Origin: Pseudomonadota bacterium
Lineage (GTDB): Bacteria; Pseudomonadota; Gammaproteobacteria; Burkholderiales; Burkholderiaceae_B
DNA: 5,565 bases
Reading direction: 5' to 3'
NCBI GenBank assembly: GCA_023389535.1
Contig: JAEWEH010000489.1
Span: 1-5,565 of the forward strand
Shown here: positions 1 through 5,565 of the stretch, one piece after another
Numbering within the stretch: the first letter of the stretch is position 1
Layout: the number at the start of each line of letters is the position of its first letter
The notes under the pieces: model-generated
The model's database searches: none
Seen by the model: only the letters and a program-made list of their open reading frames with translations
Told to the model about the DNA's origin: nothing
Position numbers and translations under genes: made by a program

Positions 1-378
1 CTCGCGCAGTACCCCATCGTCACATACGACCACGCTTTCTCGGGCCGGGGCACCATAGACGAAGTATTCGCCGCCAGCGACATCGTGCCCGATATCGTGC
101 TCGAGGCCATCGATGCTGACGTCATCAAGACCTACGTCGATGTAGGGCTGGGCATAGGAATCATCGCCGGCATGGCCTTCGATCCGCGTCGCGACAAAGG
201 CCTGGTGGGTCTGCCCGCCGGCCACCTTTTCGGCACTCATGTCACTCGGGTCGCCGTCAAGTCGGGTGTTTTTCTACGCGATTACGTTTATGTGCTGCTC
301 GAAATGCTGGCGCCCGAATTGACGCGCGACGTGGTGCAGGAAGCCATCGACTCCGCGGGCAAGCCGCCGGAGGCGTGA
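1..378 (+). CDS. cysB: CysB-type LysR transcriptional regulator, C-terminal part (5' end outside window)
   Basis: The reading frame is open from base 1 to a TGA at 376-378 and gives 125 residues, the end of a LysR-type regulator that is normally about 310-325 residues long. The DNA-binding helix-turn-helix and first half of the effector domain are therefore off the window. The visible part closely resembles the second effector subdomain of enterobacterial CysB: YPIVTYDHAFSGR, then IDADVIKTYVDVGLGIGIIAGMAFDP, then FLRDYVYVLLEMLAPELTRDVV. CysB proteins sense O-acetylserine/N-acetylserine and sulfate or thiosulfate, and activate genes for sulfate uptake and cysteine synthesis. Where enterobacterial CysB has FTGR, a stretch I recall as contributing to the anion site, this protein has FSGR, a conservative Ser for Thr change. 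The tail after TRDVV is short compared with E. coli CysB. A Cbl-like paralogue cannot be excluded without the N-terminal half. Confidence 0.85.
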   Translation, partial: LAQYPIVTYDHAFSGRGTIDEVFAASDIVPDIVLEAIDADVIKTYVDVGLGIGIIAGMAFDPRRDKGLVGLPAGHLFGTHVTRVAVKSGVFLRDYVYVLLEMLAPELTRDVVQEAIDSAGKPPEA

Positions 379-673
379 ATTGCCGCAGCGCCGCTGCCGC
401 AGGCGCATTTGGCGGGCAGGTGCTTGCGGAACAAGGTCTGGCCCTATTCGGAACCGCACAGGCCGGCCTTCTCGGCTCCGGCGCTTAAGGCTCACAGCCC
501 GGTGCCTGCGATTTCATGGCGGGATCCAGCCCCGCTGCATGACACAAATTCGCCCATCCGCGCGCTATCTTCATTGATCTCGCACTGTTCCTGGCCCACG
601 TTGCGCGCATCCGGATTAAGTTATATAGAGCCGCTACGAGCTCATACAGAAACATCATCCCGCAAATATTCAG
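379..673. other. Intergenic stretch with no supported gene
   Basis: This lies between the cysB-like stop and the promoter of the DUF2325 gene. Short open frames exist on both strands (for example 409-759 + and 485-733 -). Their translations are rich in Arg, Ser and Pro, resemble no family I know, and cover the promoter region, so they are not called. The left part, to about 560, is GC-rich. The right part becomes AT-richer towards the promoter, with a TATATA at 622-627. No convincing intrinsic terminator with a T-run follows the cysB-like gene. No tRNA or clear repeat was seen. Confidence 0.5.
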
Positions 674-702
674 TTGACAATGCAAATAGGAATGATTATC
701 GT
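674..702 (+). promoter_or_regulatory. Sigma70-type promoter of the DUF2325 gene
   Basis: A perfect -35 hexamer TTGACA lies at 674-679. After a 17-base spacer comes TATCGT at 697-702, which matches four of six -10 consensus positions, including the important first TA and last T. Transcription would begin near 709, giving a short leader of about 23 bases before the ATG at 732. GGAG at 722-725, six bases before that ATG, is the likely ribosome binding site. The match is by eye; the transcription start is inferred. Confidence 0.6.
682..700 (+). promoter_or_regulatory. Putative Fur box overlapping the promoter spacer and -10
   Basis: The 19 bases GCAAATAGGAATGATTATC match 13 of 19 positions of the classical Fur box GATAATGATAATCATTATC, with the right half nearly perfect (9 of 10). 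The site fills most of the spacer and enters the -10 hexamer of the 674-702 promoter. This is where an iron-loaded Fur repressor would block RNA polymerase. The element is seen directly; Fur binding and iron repression are inferred. Confidence 0.55.
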
Positions 703-731
703 TACGTGACTTTCCCGTCACGGAGCATGCC

Positions 732-1124
732 ATGTCTCAATTCGTCAGTGCAGTGGTAGTCGGAGCCGATCGCCTGGGGAATATCCCCGACCTGCTGAAA
801 GGCCACAATATTGCCATCCGCCACCATATCAGCGGCCGCGACCCTTCGCATCAGAAGAAAACATTGCAATTGCCATCGGGGACCGAGCTGCTGATATTGC
901 TCACCGATTTCCTTGGGCACAATGTGATGAAGACCTTCAGGGCAGCGGCGCAGCGTGCTGGGATACGCGTGCTGGCTTGCCGGCGCTCGGTGTGCAGCAT
1001 GAAGCAGGCCCTGAATCAGTGCGGCTACTGTGAGGCCTGCCCCAAGCAGGCTGCTGCCGCTGCGCTGGACACGCAGCGCAATGCAGCGGTGCAAGGCTGC
1101 GCCCGGATGAAATCGCGCCGCTAG
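732..1124 (+). CDS. DUF2325 domain protein with a CxxCxxC cysteine cluster
   Basis: This 130-residue soluble protein matches the DUF2325 family as I recall it. It has an N-terminal GADRLGNIPDLL (11-22), then HHISGRDPSHQKK (31-43), a hydrophobic core TELLILLTDFLGHN (51-64), and RAGIRVLACRRSVCSMKQAL (75-94). The family has no firmly established biochemical role. Six cysteines lie in the C-terminal half, at 83, 88, 97, 100, 103 and 123. C97, C100 and C103 form a CxxCxxC, which could bind a metal or an Fe-S cluster; this is inferred. There is no signal peptide or membrane segment, so it should be cytoplasmic. The start at 732 is supported by GGAG six bases upstream. The gene appears to be transcribed alone: it has its own promoter with an overlapping Fur-box-like site, and a hairpin lies 45 bases after the stop. 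Iron-regulated expression would fit a metal-binding or iron-stress role, but the function is unknown. Confidence 0.8.
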   Translation: MSQFVSAVVVGADRLGNIPDLLKGHNIAIRHHISGRDPSHQKKTLQLPSGTELLILLTDFLGHNVMKTFRAAAQRAGIRVLACRRSVCSMKQALNQCGYCEACPKQAAAAALDTQRNAAVQGCARMKSRR

Positions 1125-1168
1125 GCGGCTTTGCCAGGCCGGGACCGCCTTACGATGCGCCATACGAA

Positions 1169-1194
1169 ACAGGCATGCCGGTTGGCATGCCTGT
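1169..1194. terminator. Hairpin between convergent genes, probable bidirectional terminator
   Basis: ACAGGCATGCC at 1169-1179 pairs perfectly with GGCATGCCTGT at 1184-1194 across a GGTT loop, an 11-base-pair stem. It sits 45 bases after the DUF2325 stop and 32 bases beyond the end of the - strand NlpC/P60 gene, so it could end both transcripts. The T-run is weak: TGTTCC follows on +, and the - strand reads TTTCG. Efficiency is therefore uncertain. Confidence 0.65.
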
Positions 1195-1225
1195 GTTCCG
1201 TTGAGCTATGGCCGGTTTCTTGGCG

Positions 1226-1894
1226 TCAATTGGCCGCCAAGGCCGCGCTGCCCGACGAATTGCTCGCCGCCAGCCGCCGGGCGCCGTTATAGCGCTTCTT
1301 CCAGTAGGCGATGTCCATATTTTCGATGCGCACCACGGAACCTTTGCGTGGCGCGTGCACAAATTTACGATTGCCCAGATAGATGCCGACGTGCGAGAAT
1401 CGGTGCCCGCGGGTGTTGAAGAAAACCAGGTCGCCCTTTTTAAGTTCGTTGGACTTGATGGCGACGCCTTCGCGCGCGATATCGGACGATTGGCGGGGCA
1501 GTTTCAGTCCCAGCGATTTTTCGGCGGCATAGATAACCAGGCCGCTGCAGTCAAAACCTGTATTGGGGGCTTCCCCGCCGTACCGATATTTGATGCCCAG
1601 GACGCTCAAGGCCGTGCTGGCCAGGCTGCGGCCCGGCGCGGGGCTGCGGGAATAGCTTTGCTCGCGGGATGCCAAGTAGGCGCCCAGCGGGTCGGCCTGG
1701 GTATACGACAGGTAATTGTCGCGATACTGGCGTGTCGAACTGGTTTCAGCGTGCTGTTGGCTTGTATTGCTTGCATTGGTGGCGCAGCCGGCCATGACCA
1801 ACGTGGCAAGGAGTAGCAAGGATTTTGCGCCGCGCAGAAGAAGAGAGGATGGATTCAGGTACGGGGATAGTCGATATAGTCGGTGCGGCGGCAT
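1226..1894 (-). CDS. NlpC/P60-family (C40) cell-wall peptidase, probable lipoprotein
   Basis: NlpC/P60 enzymes are cysteine peptidases that cut peptide stems of peptidoglycan, usually the D-Glu-to-diamino-acid bond. Numbered from the ATG at 1894 (222 residues), a hydrophobic segment LLLLATLVMAGC ends in a lipobox-like sequence with Cys37 as the candidate lipid anchor. Met at -3 is less usual than Leu but tolerated, so an outer-membrane lipoprotein in the periplasm is likely. A Ser/Thr/Gln-rich linker leads to the catalytic domain (about 92-206). The domain shows YRYGGEAPNTGFDCSGLV with Cys116 as nucleophile, FSHVGIYLG with His168, and KFVHAPRKG with His180. The full Cys-His-His set predicts an active enzyme. 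A GTG at 1918 in the same frame would add eight residues. Neither start has a strong Shine-Dalgarno: AAGAA lies very close to the ATG, and nothing clear precedes the GTG. The ATG was preferred because it gives a more compact signal peptide. The gene stands alone, divergent from the glcG-like gene and convergent with the DUF2325 gene. Confidence 0.88.
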   Translation of the reverse strand: MPPHRLYRLSPYLNPSSLLLRGAKSLLLLATLVMAGCATNASNTSQQHAETSSTRQYRDNYLSYTQADPLGAYLASREQSYSRSPAPGRSLASTALSVLGIKYRYGGEAPNTGFDCSGLVIYAAEKSLGLKLPRQSSDIAREGVAIKSNELKKGDLVFFNTRGHRFSHVGIYLGNRKFVHAPRKGSVVRIENMDIAYWKKRYNGARRLAASNSSGSAALAAN

Positions 1895-2127
1895 AGTTCT
1901 TACGTTATGGCTCGCCACAAGCCGCTATCGCCGTATGTTCGATTTTGTATCAAATAGAAGTTAAATCGATAAATTCGGCGTGCAAAATGTTGCTAAAAAA
2001 CGGGGTGCTTGGGGCGAATTGAACAATAGAGATGCGGCAGTTTAACGAATCATATGGATGACGTAAAGGGCTTTTTACCAATTTTGCGACTTTACTGATG
2101 AACGGCGGCGGGCTAGTCTATAGGCCG

Positions 2128-2152
2128 AATGTAATATTGACCTGGTTACATT
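2128..2152. promoter_or_regulatory. Perfect inverted repeat, candidate operator for the glcG-like/MFS unit
   Basis: AATGTAA at 2128-2134 and TTACATT at 2146-2152 form a perfect 7-base inverted repeat separated by 11 bases, about 45 bases before the glcG-like start codon. The gap contains TTGACC (2137-2142), a plausible -35 element, although no good -10 lies 16-18 bases beyond it. The size and symmetry suit a dimeric repressor or activator of the LysR, GntR or TetR type; which one cannot be told from the sequence. Because 2128-2152 could also act on the divergent lipoprotein gene, its target is inferred from proximity. Confidence 0.4.
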
Positions 2153-2197
2153 TGTCCGTCATTTCCCATTAATTGATTCACATACCGAGAGAAGCGC

Positions 2198-2605
2198 ATG
2201 AAAACCAAGCCTATGTTAAGTATTTCCGACGTTCAGGCCATATTGGCCGCCGCCGCCCGGCACGCGGACGAGCACAAATGGCCCGTAACCATTTCGGTGG
2301 TGGATGACGGCGGCCATCTGCTTGGGCTTTATCGCCTTGACGGCGCCGCGCCAATCTCTGCACAGATTTCACCCGCTAAGGCCCGCACGGCAGCCCTGGG
2401 GCGCCGTGAATCCAAAACATACGAAGACAGCATCAATCAGGGCCGCACCGCCTTCTTGTCGGCGCCGGGTCTGGATGGCATGCTGGAAGGGGGCGTACCC
2501 ATTACGGTCGATGGCCATATCATCGGCGCCGTCGGCGTTTCGGGCGTGAAGTCCTCGGAAGACGTGGAAATCGCCCGTGCCGGGATAGCGGCGTTGCAAG
2601 CATGA
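2198..2605 (+). CDS. GlcG/HbpS-family (DUF336) protein
   Basis: This 135-residue protein belongs to the GlcG/HbpS family. VTISVVDDGGHLLGLYRLDGA (about 30-50) is followed by ISPAKARTAAL (57-67). Then comes the glycine-rich end GMLEGGVPITVDGHIIGAVGVSGVKSSEDVEIARAG (about 94-129), the family's most conserved part. The length is typical. Family members include GlcG, encoded in the E. coli glycolate (glc) cluster with unknown function, and HbpS, a secreted haem-binding protein of Streptomyces. The domain is also widely used as an accessory to enzymes and transporters. No signal peptide is evident here, so a cytoplasmic location is expected. The purine-rich GAGAGAAG at 2187-2194 precedes the ATG by three bases and serves as ribosome binding site. 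The stop overlaps the next start (ATGA at 2602-2605), so it is almost certainly co-transcribed and translationally coupled with the transporter. Haem binding should not be assumed. The family call is firm; the ligand is unknown. Confidence 0.88.
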   Translation: MKTKPMLSISDVQAILAAAARHADEHKWPVTISVVDDGGHLLGLYRLDGAAPISAQISPAKARTAALGRRESKTYEDSINQGRTAFLSAPGLDGMLEGGVPITVDGHIIGAVGVSGVKSSEDVEIARAGIAALQA

Positions 2606-3957
2606 AGCCAGGTCCGGGCCTGTCCGCCAATGCTGAATCCGATGCGGACTCGGCCCGGACCGTCGTCCAGGCCCTGAACCCGGGCGTAGCCAGACGAGAG
2701 GTCTGGGCCTGGGCCATGTACGATTTCGCCAATTCCGGCTACACCACGGTCGTCCTGACCACAGTCTTCAGCGCTTACTTCGTTGGTGTTGTCGCCGCCG
2801 GCGAATCCTGGGGCACGCTTGCCTTCACCGCTGCGTTGTCTTTTTCTTACCTGATGGTCATGCTGACCATGCCGGCCATGGGCGCCCGCGCCGATGCACG
2901 AGCCGGCAAGCGCCGCCTGCTTTTTACCAGCACCGCGGGCTGCGTGGCGGCGACATTGTTGCTGGCTCTGACGGGGCCCGGCGATATTGTCTGGGGTCTG
3001 TTTGCGCTGGCCTTATCGAACTATTGTTATTGTGTCGGCGAATCCATTGTCGCCGCTTTCCTGCCGGAAATCGCGCAGCCGGAAGCACTGGGCCGTGTGT
3101 CGGGCTGGGGCTGGAGCTTTGGCTATTTCGGCGGCATGCTTACGCTGGGCCTGTCGCTGGCGCTTGTCTCCTGGGCCGGCGACCAAGGCATGGCAGCCAG
3201 CCAATACGTACCCTATGTCCTGGTACTGACCGCAGCTGTTTTCGCCATCGCCGCCGTTCCCTCGTTCCTGTTTTTGCGCGAACGTACGCCCCCCAGCATG
3301 GTGCGTACGCAAGGAATGCTAGCGCGCCTGGGTACCGCGTGGCGTGAAACCGGCAAGCAATTCCGCGATTTTCGGCTCTTGCTGTTGTGCGGGGCCTGCT
3401 ATCACGCGGGGATCTCGGTGGTGATCACCTTGTCGGCAGTCTACGCGACCGAAGCCATGGGCTTTACCATGGCGCAGACGATGATGCTGGTCTTCACGGT
3501 GAATATCGCCGCCGCCGCGGGCGCCTTTCTGTTTGGCTACGCGCAGGACCGGGTGGGGCATAAGCCGGCACTGGGCATCACACTGGCGGGCTGGATCCTG
3601 ATGATCGCGCTTGCCTACGCAGCGGTCCAGTTGTGGGTCTTCTGGCTGGCAGCAACCGTTGCGGGGCTATGCATGGGCACCAGCCAGAGCGCCGGGCGCG
3701 CCATGGTGGGGGCGCTGGCCCCCAGGCACAGGCTCGCAGAATTCTATTCACTATGGACCTTCGCCACCCAGCTGGCCGCCGTCGTCGGGCCTTTGTGCTA
3801 TGGCTTGGTGACCTGGCTGACCGATGGCAACCACAGACTGGCCTTGTTATTTACCGGACTGTTTTTTGTAGCGGGCCTGGCCGTACTGGCAAAGCTGGAT
3901 TTCGCTCGCGGCGCGAAGGTTCGCGATACTATATCCATGGCGCATCCCATGCCATAA
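2602..3957 (+). CDS. MFS transporter, UMF1 / Atg22-like family
   Basis: This 451-residue polytopic inner-membrane protein has about 12 hydrophobic segments, as usual for the major facilitator superfamily. The opening VWAWAMYDFANSGYTTVVLTTVF (about 34-56) is the hallmark of the bacterial Atg22-like/UMF1 group, as is FLPEIAQPEALGRVSGWGWSFGYFGG (about 153-178). The MFS loop motif A appears in both halves: GARADARAGKRR at 94-105, and GYAQDRVGHK at 312-321. A hydrophilic N-terminal stretch of about 33 residues precedes the first helix. A long loop near 226-258 splits the two six-helix bundles. Yeast Atg22 exports amino acids from the vacuole; bacterial members have no agreed substrate, so solute and direction are unknown. 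The start ATG at 2602 overlaps the stop of the GlcG-like gene, which suggests that the two proteins act on the same compound. Frame, length and motifs are intact, with no sign of decay. Confidence 0.88.
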   Translation: MKPGPGLSANAESDADSARTVVQALNPGVARREVWAWAMYDFANSGYTTVVLTTVFSAYFVGVVAAGESWGTLAFTAALSFSYLMVMLTMPAMGARADARAGKRRLLFTSTAGCVAATLLLALTGPGDIVWGLFALALSNYCYCVGESIVAAFLPEIAQPEALGRVSGWGWSFGYFGGMLTLGLSLALVSWAGDQGMAASQYVPYVLVLTAAVFAIAAVPSFLFLRERTPPSMVRTQGMLARLGTAWRETGKQFRDFRLLLLCGACYHAGISVVITLSAVYATEAMGFTMAQTMMLVFTVNIAAAAGAFLFGYAQDRVGHKPALGITLAGWILMIALAYAAVQLWVFWLAATVAGLCMGTSQSAGRAMVGALAPRHRLAEFYSLWTFATQLAAVVGPLCYGLVTWLTDGNHRLALLFTGLFFVAGLAVLAKLDFARGAKVRDTISMAHPMP

Positions 3958-3981
3958 AGCCGGCTTCAAACTGCGCGGGAT

Positions 3982-4025
3982 GCAGCGACGGCCGGGCCGC
4001 AATCGGTCGGACCGCGGCCGGCTGC
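3982..4025 (+). terminator. GC-rich hairpin after the MFS gene
   Basis: GCAGC (3982-3986) and CGGCCG (3989-3994), separated by a two-base bulge, pair with CGGCCG and GCTGC at 4015-4025, giving 11 base pairs. The enclosed loop can fold further (GGCCG with CGGTC). It starts 25 bases after the transporter stop, so it may end that transcript or protect its 3' end. No T-run follows, so a simple intrinsic terminator is not established. Confidence 0.35.
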
Positions 4026-4031
4026 GCTGTG

Positions 4032-4057
4032 GCGTCAGGCTAACGTAAGCCTGATGC
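4032..4057 (+). repeat. Second hairpin upstream of acs
   Basis: GCGTCAGGCT at 4032-4041 pairs with AGCCTGATGC at 4048-4057 across a six-base loop. This is a 10-base-pair stem with one G-U pair. It lies seven bases after the preceding GC-rich hairpin and 59 bases before the acs start. No T-run follows. It may be part of a tandem terminator, or a leader structure if the acs promoter lies further upstream; the sequence does not decide. Confidence 0.35.
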
Positions 4058-4105
4058 TCTACGGTAAAGCCGCCGGAACCGAATACTTAACATTAAAGAA
4101 CAGGA

Positions 4106-4111
4106 AAGGAG
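4106..4111 (+). promoter_or_regulatory. Ribosome binding site of acs
   Basis: AAGGAG ends five bases before the ATG at 4117 and is the strongest Shine-Dalgarno in the window. It fixes this start and predicts efficient translation. The AT-rich stretch 4081-4100 just upstream is a likely promoter or leader region, but no convincing -35/-10 pair was found. Confidence 0.75.
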
Positions 4112-4116
4112 CAAGC

Positions 4117-5565
4117 ATGTCCAACGAAATTGAATCCGTATTAACGGAAAATCGCGTTTTTCAGCCATTTCCGAATCTCGTCGACGGGGCCAACATATCG
4201 GGCATGGAGCAATACCAGGAGATGTGCCGCGAAGCCGAAGCTTCCCCTGATCAGTTCTGGTCCCGCCTGGCGCGCGACAACATGGTCTGGACCAAGCCGT
4301 TCACGCAAGTACTTGATGAATCACAAGCGCCGTTTTATCGCTGGTTTGGTGACGGGGAGCTCAATGTCTCGGCGAACTGCCTGGACAAGCACCTTGATAC
4401 CCCAACCGCCAATAAAACGGCGCTTATCTTCGAGTCGGACGATGGGAAAGTCACCAAGGTCACTTACAAGGAATTACACGCCCGCGTCTGCCAATTCGCC
4501 AACGGCCTGACATCATTGGGGCACCAGCCCGGCGAACGGGCCATCATCTATATGCCGATGTCCATCGAAGCGGTAGTGGCCATGCAGGCTTGCGCGCGTC
4601 TGGGCATTATCCACTCCGTGGTGTTTGGCGGTTTTTCATCCAAGAGCCTGCACGAACGCACCGTGGATGTAGGTGCCACGCTGGTCATTACGGCAGACGA
4701 GCAGGTGCGCGGCGGCAAGTCCATTCCGCTCAAGAGCGCCGTGGACGAAGCGCTGACCATGGGCGGCCGCGAGGCGGTACGCCATGTCGTCGTGTATCGG
4801 CGCACGGGCGGCAAGGTGGCGTGGCGGGAAGGCCGCGACCTGTGGATGCACGATGTCAGCGCGGGGCAGGCCGACACGTGCGAGCCGGTGTCCGTAAACG
4901 CCGAACATCCCCTGTTCATCCTGTATACGTCGGGCTCGACCGGCAAGCCCAAGGGGATACAGCATGCATCGGCCGGCTTCCTGCTGTGGGCGCTGATGAC
5001 AGTCAAATGGACCTTCGACGCCAAGGATAGCGACGTGTTCTGGTGCACGGCCGACGTGGGCTGGGTTACCGGGCACACCTATATCACCTACGGCCCTCTC
5101 GCCGCCGGGCTGACCCAAATCGTGTTCGAAGGGGTGCCCACTTACCCGAACGCCGGCCGTTTCTGGGAAATGATCCAGCGCCACAAGGTCACCGTGTTCT
5201 ACACTGCGCCCACGGCCATCCGTTCATTGACCAAGGCCGCCGAAACGACACCGGACTGCCATCCGCGCAAATACGACATGAGCTCACTGCGCATCATCGG
5301 GTCGGTGGGCGAGCCCATCAACCCAGAAGCCTGGATGTGGTATTACACGAATGTCGGCGGCGAACGCTGCCCCGTGCTGGATACCTGGTGGCAAACGGAA
5401 ACCGGGGCCCATATGATCACGCCTCTGCCGGGCGTGACGCCCCTGAAGCCGGGGTCCTGCACCTTGCCGCTGCCGGGCATTTCTGCGGCGGTGGTGGACG
5501 AGGCGGGCGAAGAGGTCGAGCGCGGCAAGGGTGGTTTTCTGGTCATGAAACGGCCCTGGCCGGCG
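4117..5565 (+). CDS. acs: Acetyl-CoA synthetase (AMP-forming), N-terminal 483 residues; 3' end outside window
   Basis: Acs makes acetyl-CoA from acetate, ATP and CoA through an acetyl-AMP intermediate in the cytoplasm, letting cells use acetate as carbon source. The frame is open from 4117 to the window end, 483 codons of the usual 640-660. Visible parts are the Acs N-terminal region with [20 protein letters not shown], the core [32 protein letters not shown], the ATP phosphate-binding loop [11 protein letters not shown] at 270-280, [14 protein letters not shown] (Val317, Thr318), and DTWWQTETG at 422-430. By analogy with Salmonella Acs, Val317, Thr318 and Trp425 line the acetate pocket. The Trp supports acetate rather than a longer acid, though propionyl-CoA synthetase is a close relative. 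The missing C-terminus would hold the mobile domain and the catalytic lysine controlled by acetylation. After the phosphate loop the sequence reads QHASAGFLL where many Acs proteins have QH(S/T)TGG(Y/F)LL, a small departure of unknown meaning. The start has a strong ribosome binding site. Confidence 0.95.
   Translation, partial: MSNEIESVLTENRVFQPFPNLVDGANISGMEQYQEMCREAEASPDQFWSRLARDNMVWTKPFTQVLDESQAPFYRWFGDGELNVSANCLDKHLDTPTANKTALIFESDDGKVTKVTYKELHARVCQFANGLTSLGHQPGERAIIYMPMSIEAVVAMQACARLGIIHSVVFGGFSSKSLHERTVDVGATLVITADEQVRGGKSIPLKSAVDEALTMGGREAVRHVVVYRRTGGKVAWREGRDLWMHDVSAGQADTCEPVSVNAEHPLFILYTSGSTGKPKGIQHASAGFLLWALMTVKWTFDAKDSDVFWCTADVGWVTGHTYITYGPLAAGLTQIVFEGVPTYPNAGRFWEMIQRHKVTVFYTAPTAIRSLTKAAETTPDCHPRKYDMSSLRIIGSVGEPINPEAWMWYYTNVGGERCPVLDTWWQTETGAHMITPLPGVTPLKPGSCTLPLPGISAAVVDEAGEEVERGKGGFLVMKRPWPA

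Noticed and set aside
379..480. Intrinsic terminator after the cysB-like gene
   Set aside because: Several short GC-rich self-complementary bits exist, but none forms a long stem followed by a T-run.
622..627. TATATA as the -10 of a second + strand promoter
   Set aside because: The only -35 candidate, TTGCGC at 601-606, has a 15-base spacer and a poor match. The 674-702 promoter is much better placed.
409..759. Open frame of 116 codons on the + strand between the cysB-like and DUF2325 genes
   Set aside because: It runs through the promoter and Fur-like site and into the DUF2325 start in another frame. No ribosome binding site or domain was seen.
702..1163. Open frame of 153 codons on the - strand
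   Set aside because: It is antisense to the DUF2325 gene and runs across its promoter-proximal end; the composition is Arg/Ala/His-rich with no family resemblance.
1208..1816. Long open frame of 202 codons on the + strand
   Set aside because: It lies opposite the NlpC/P60 gene, whose catalytic motifs are unmistakable. It has no recognisable domain and arises from high-GC antisense reading.
1944..1972. Promoter for the - strand lipoprotein gene (TTATCG / TACAAA)
   Set aside because: The -10 matches only four of six positions and the -35 three of six. This is too weak to call, although a promoter must lie somewhere in 1895-2130.
4548..5184. Two overlapping - strand open frames of about 180 codons
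   Set aside because: Both are shadows of the acs coding sequence, which is certain from its motifs.

Overview
The window looks like chromosomal DNA from a betaproteobacterium, most likely of the Alcaligenaceae (Bordetella / Achromobacter / Pusillimonas type). This is judged from the high-GC coding sequence, the CysB-like and acetyl-CoA synthetase proteins, and the close gene packing. The family assignment is inferred from remembered protein resemblance, not from a search. No rRNA, tRNA, CRISPR array, insertion sequence or phage gene was seen.

Layout, left to right. (1) Positions 1-378 hold the C-terminal part of a CysB-type LysR regulator on the + strand, cut by the window edge. (2) A gene-free stretch of about 350 bases follows. 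Its right end carries a strong sigma70-like promoter (TTGACA, 17-base spacer, TATCGT) overlapped by a Fur-box-like sequence. (3) This promoter drives a 130-residue DUF2325 protein (732-1124, +) with a CxxCxxC cysteine cluster. (4) A perfect hairpin at 1169-1194 lies between this gene and the convergent NlpC/P60 lipoprotein gene on the - strand (start at 1894 or 1918). (5) A divergent intergenic region of about 280 bases contains a perfect 7-base inverted repeat with an 11-base gap, just ahead of (6) a two-gene unit on the + strand. The unit is a GlcG/HbpS-family protein (2198-2605) followed by an Atg22-like/UMF1-family MFS transporter (2602-3957); the two overlap by ATGA. (7) A spacer of about 160 bases with two GC-rich hairpins separates this unit from (8) the start of an acetyl-CoA synthetase gene (4117 onward, +), cut by the right edge after 483 codons.

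The products fit ordinary housekeeping or accessory roles: sulfur regulation, cell-wall hydrolysis, acetate activation, and transport of an unknown solute. I do not see a multi-gene system that is clearly new. The two points most worth following are the apparent iron control of the cysteine-rich DUF2325 protein and the translationally coupled GlcG-like/UMF1 pair behind a possible operator. Neither has a well-defined function that I know of.
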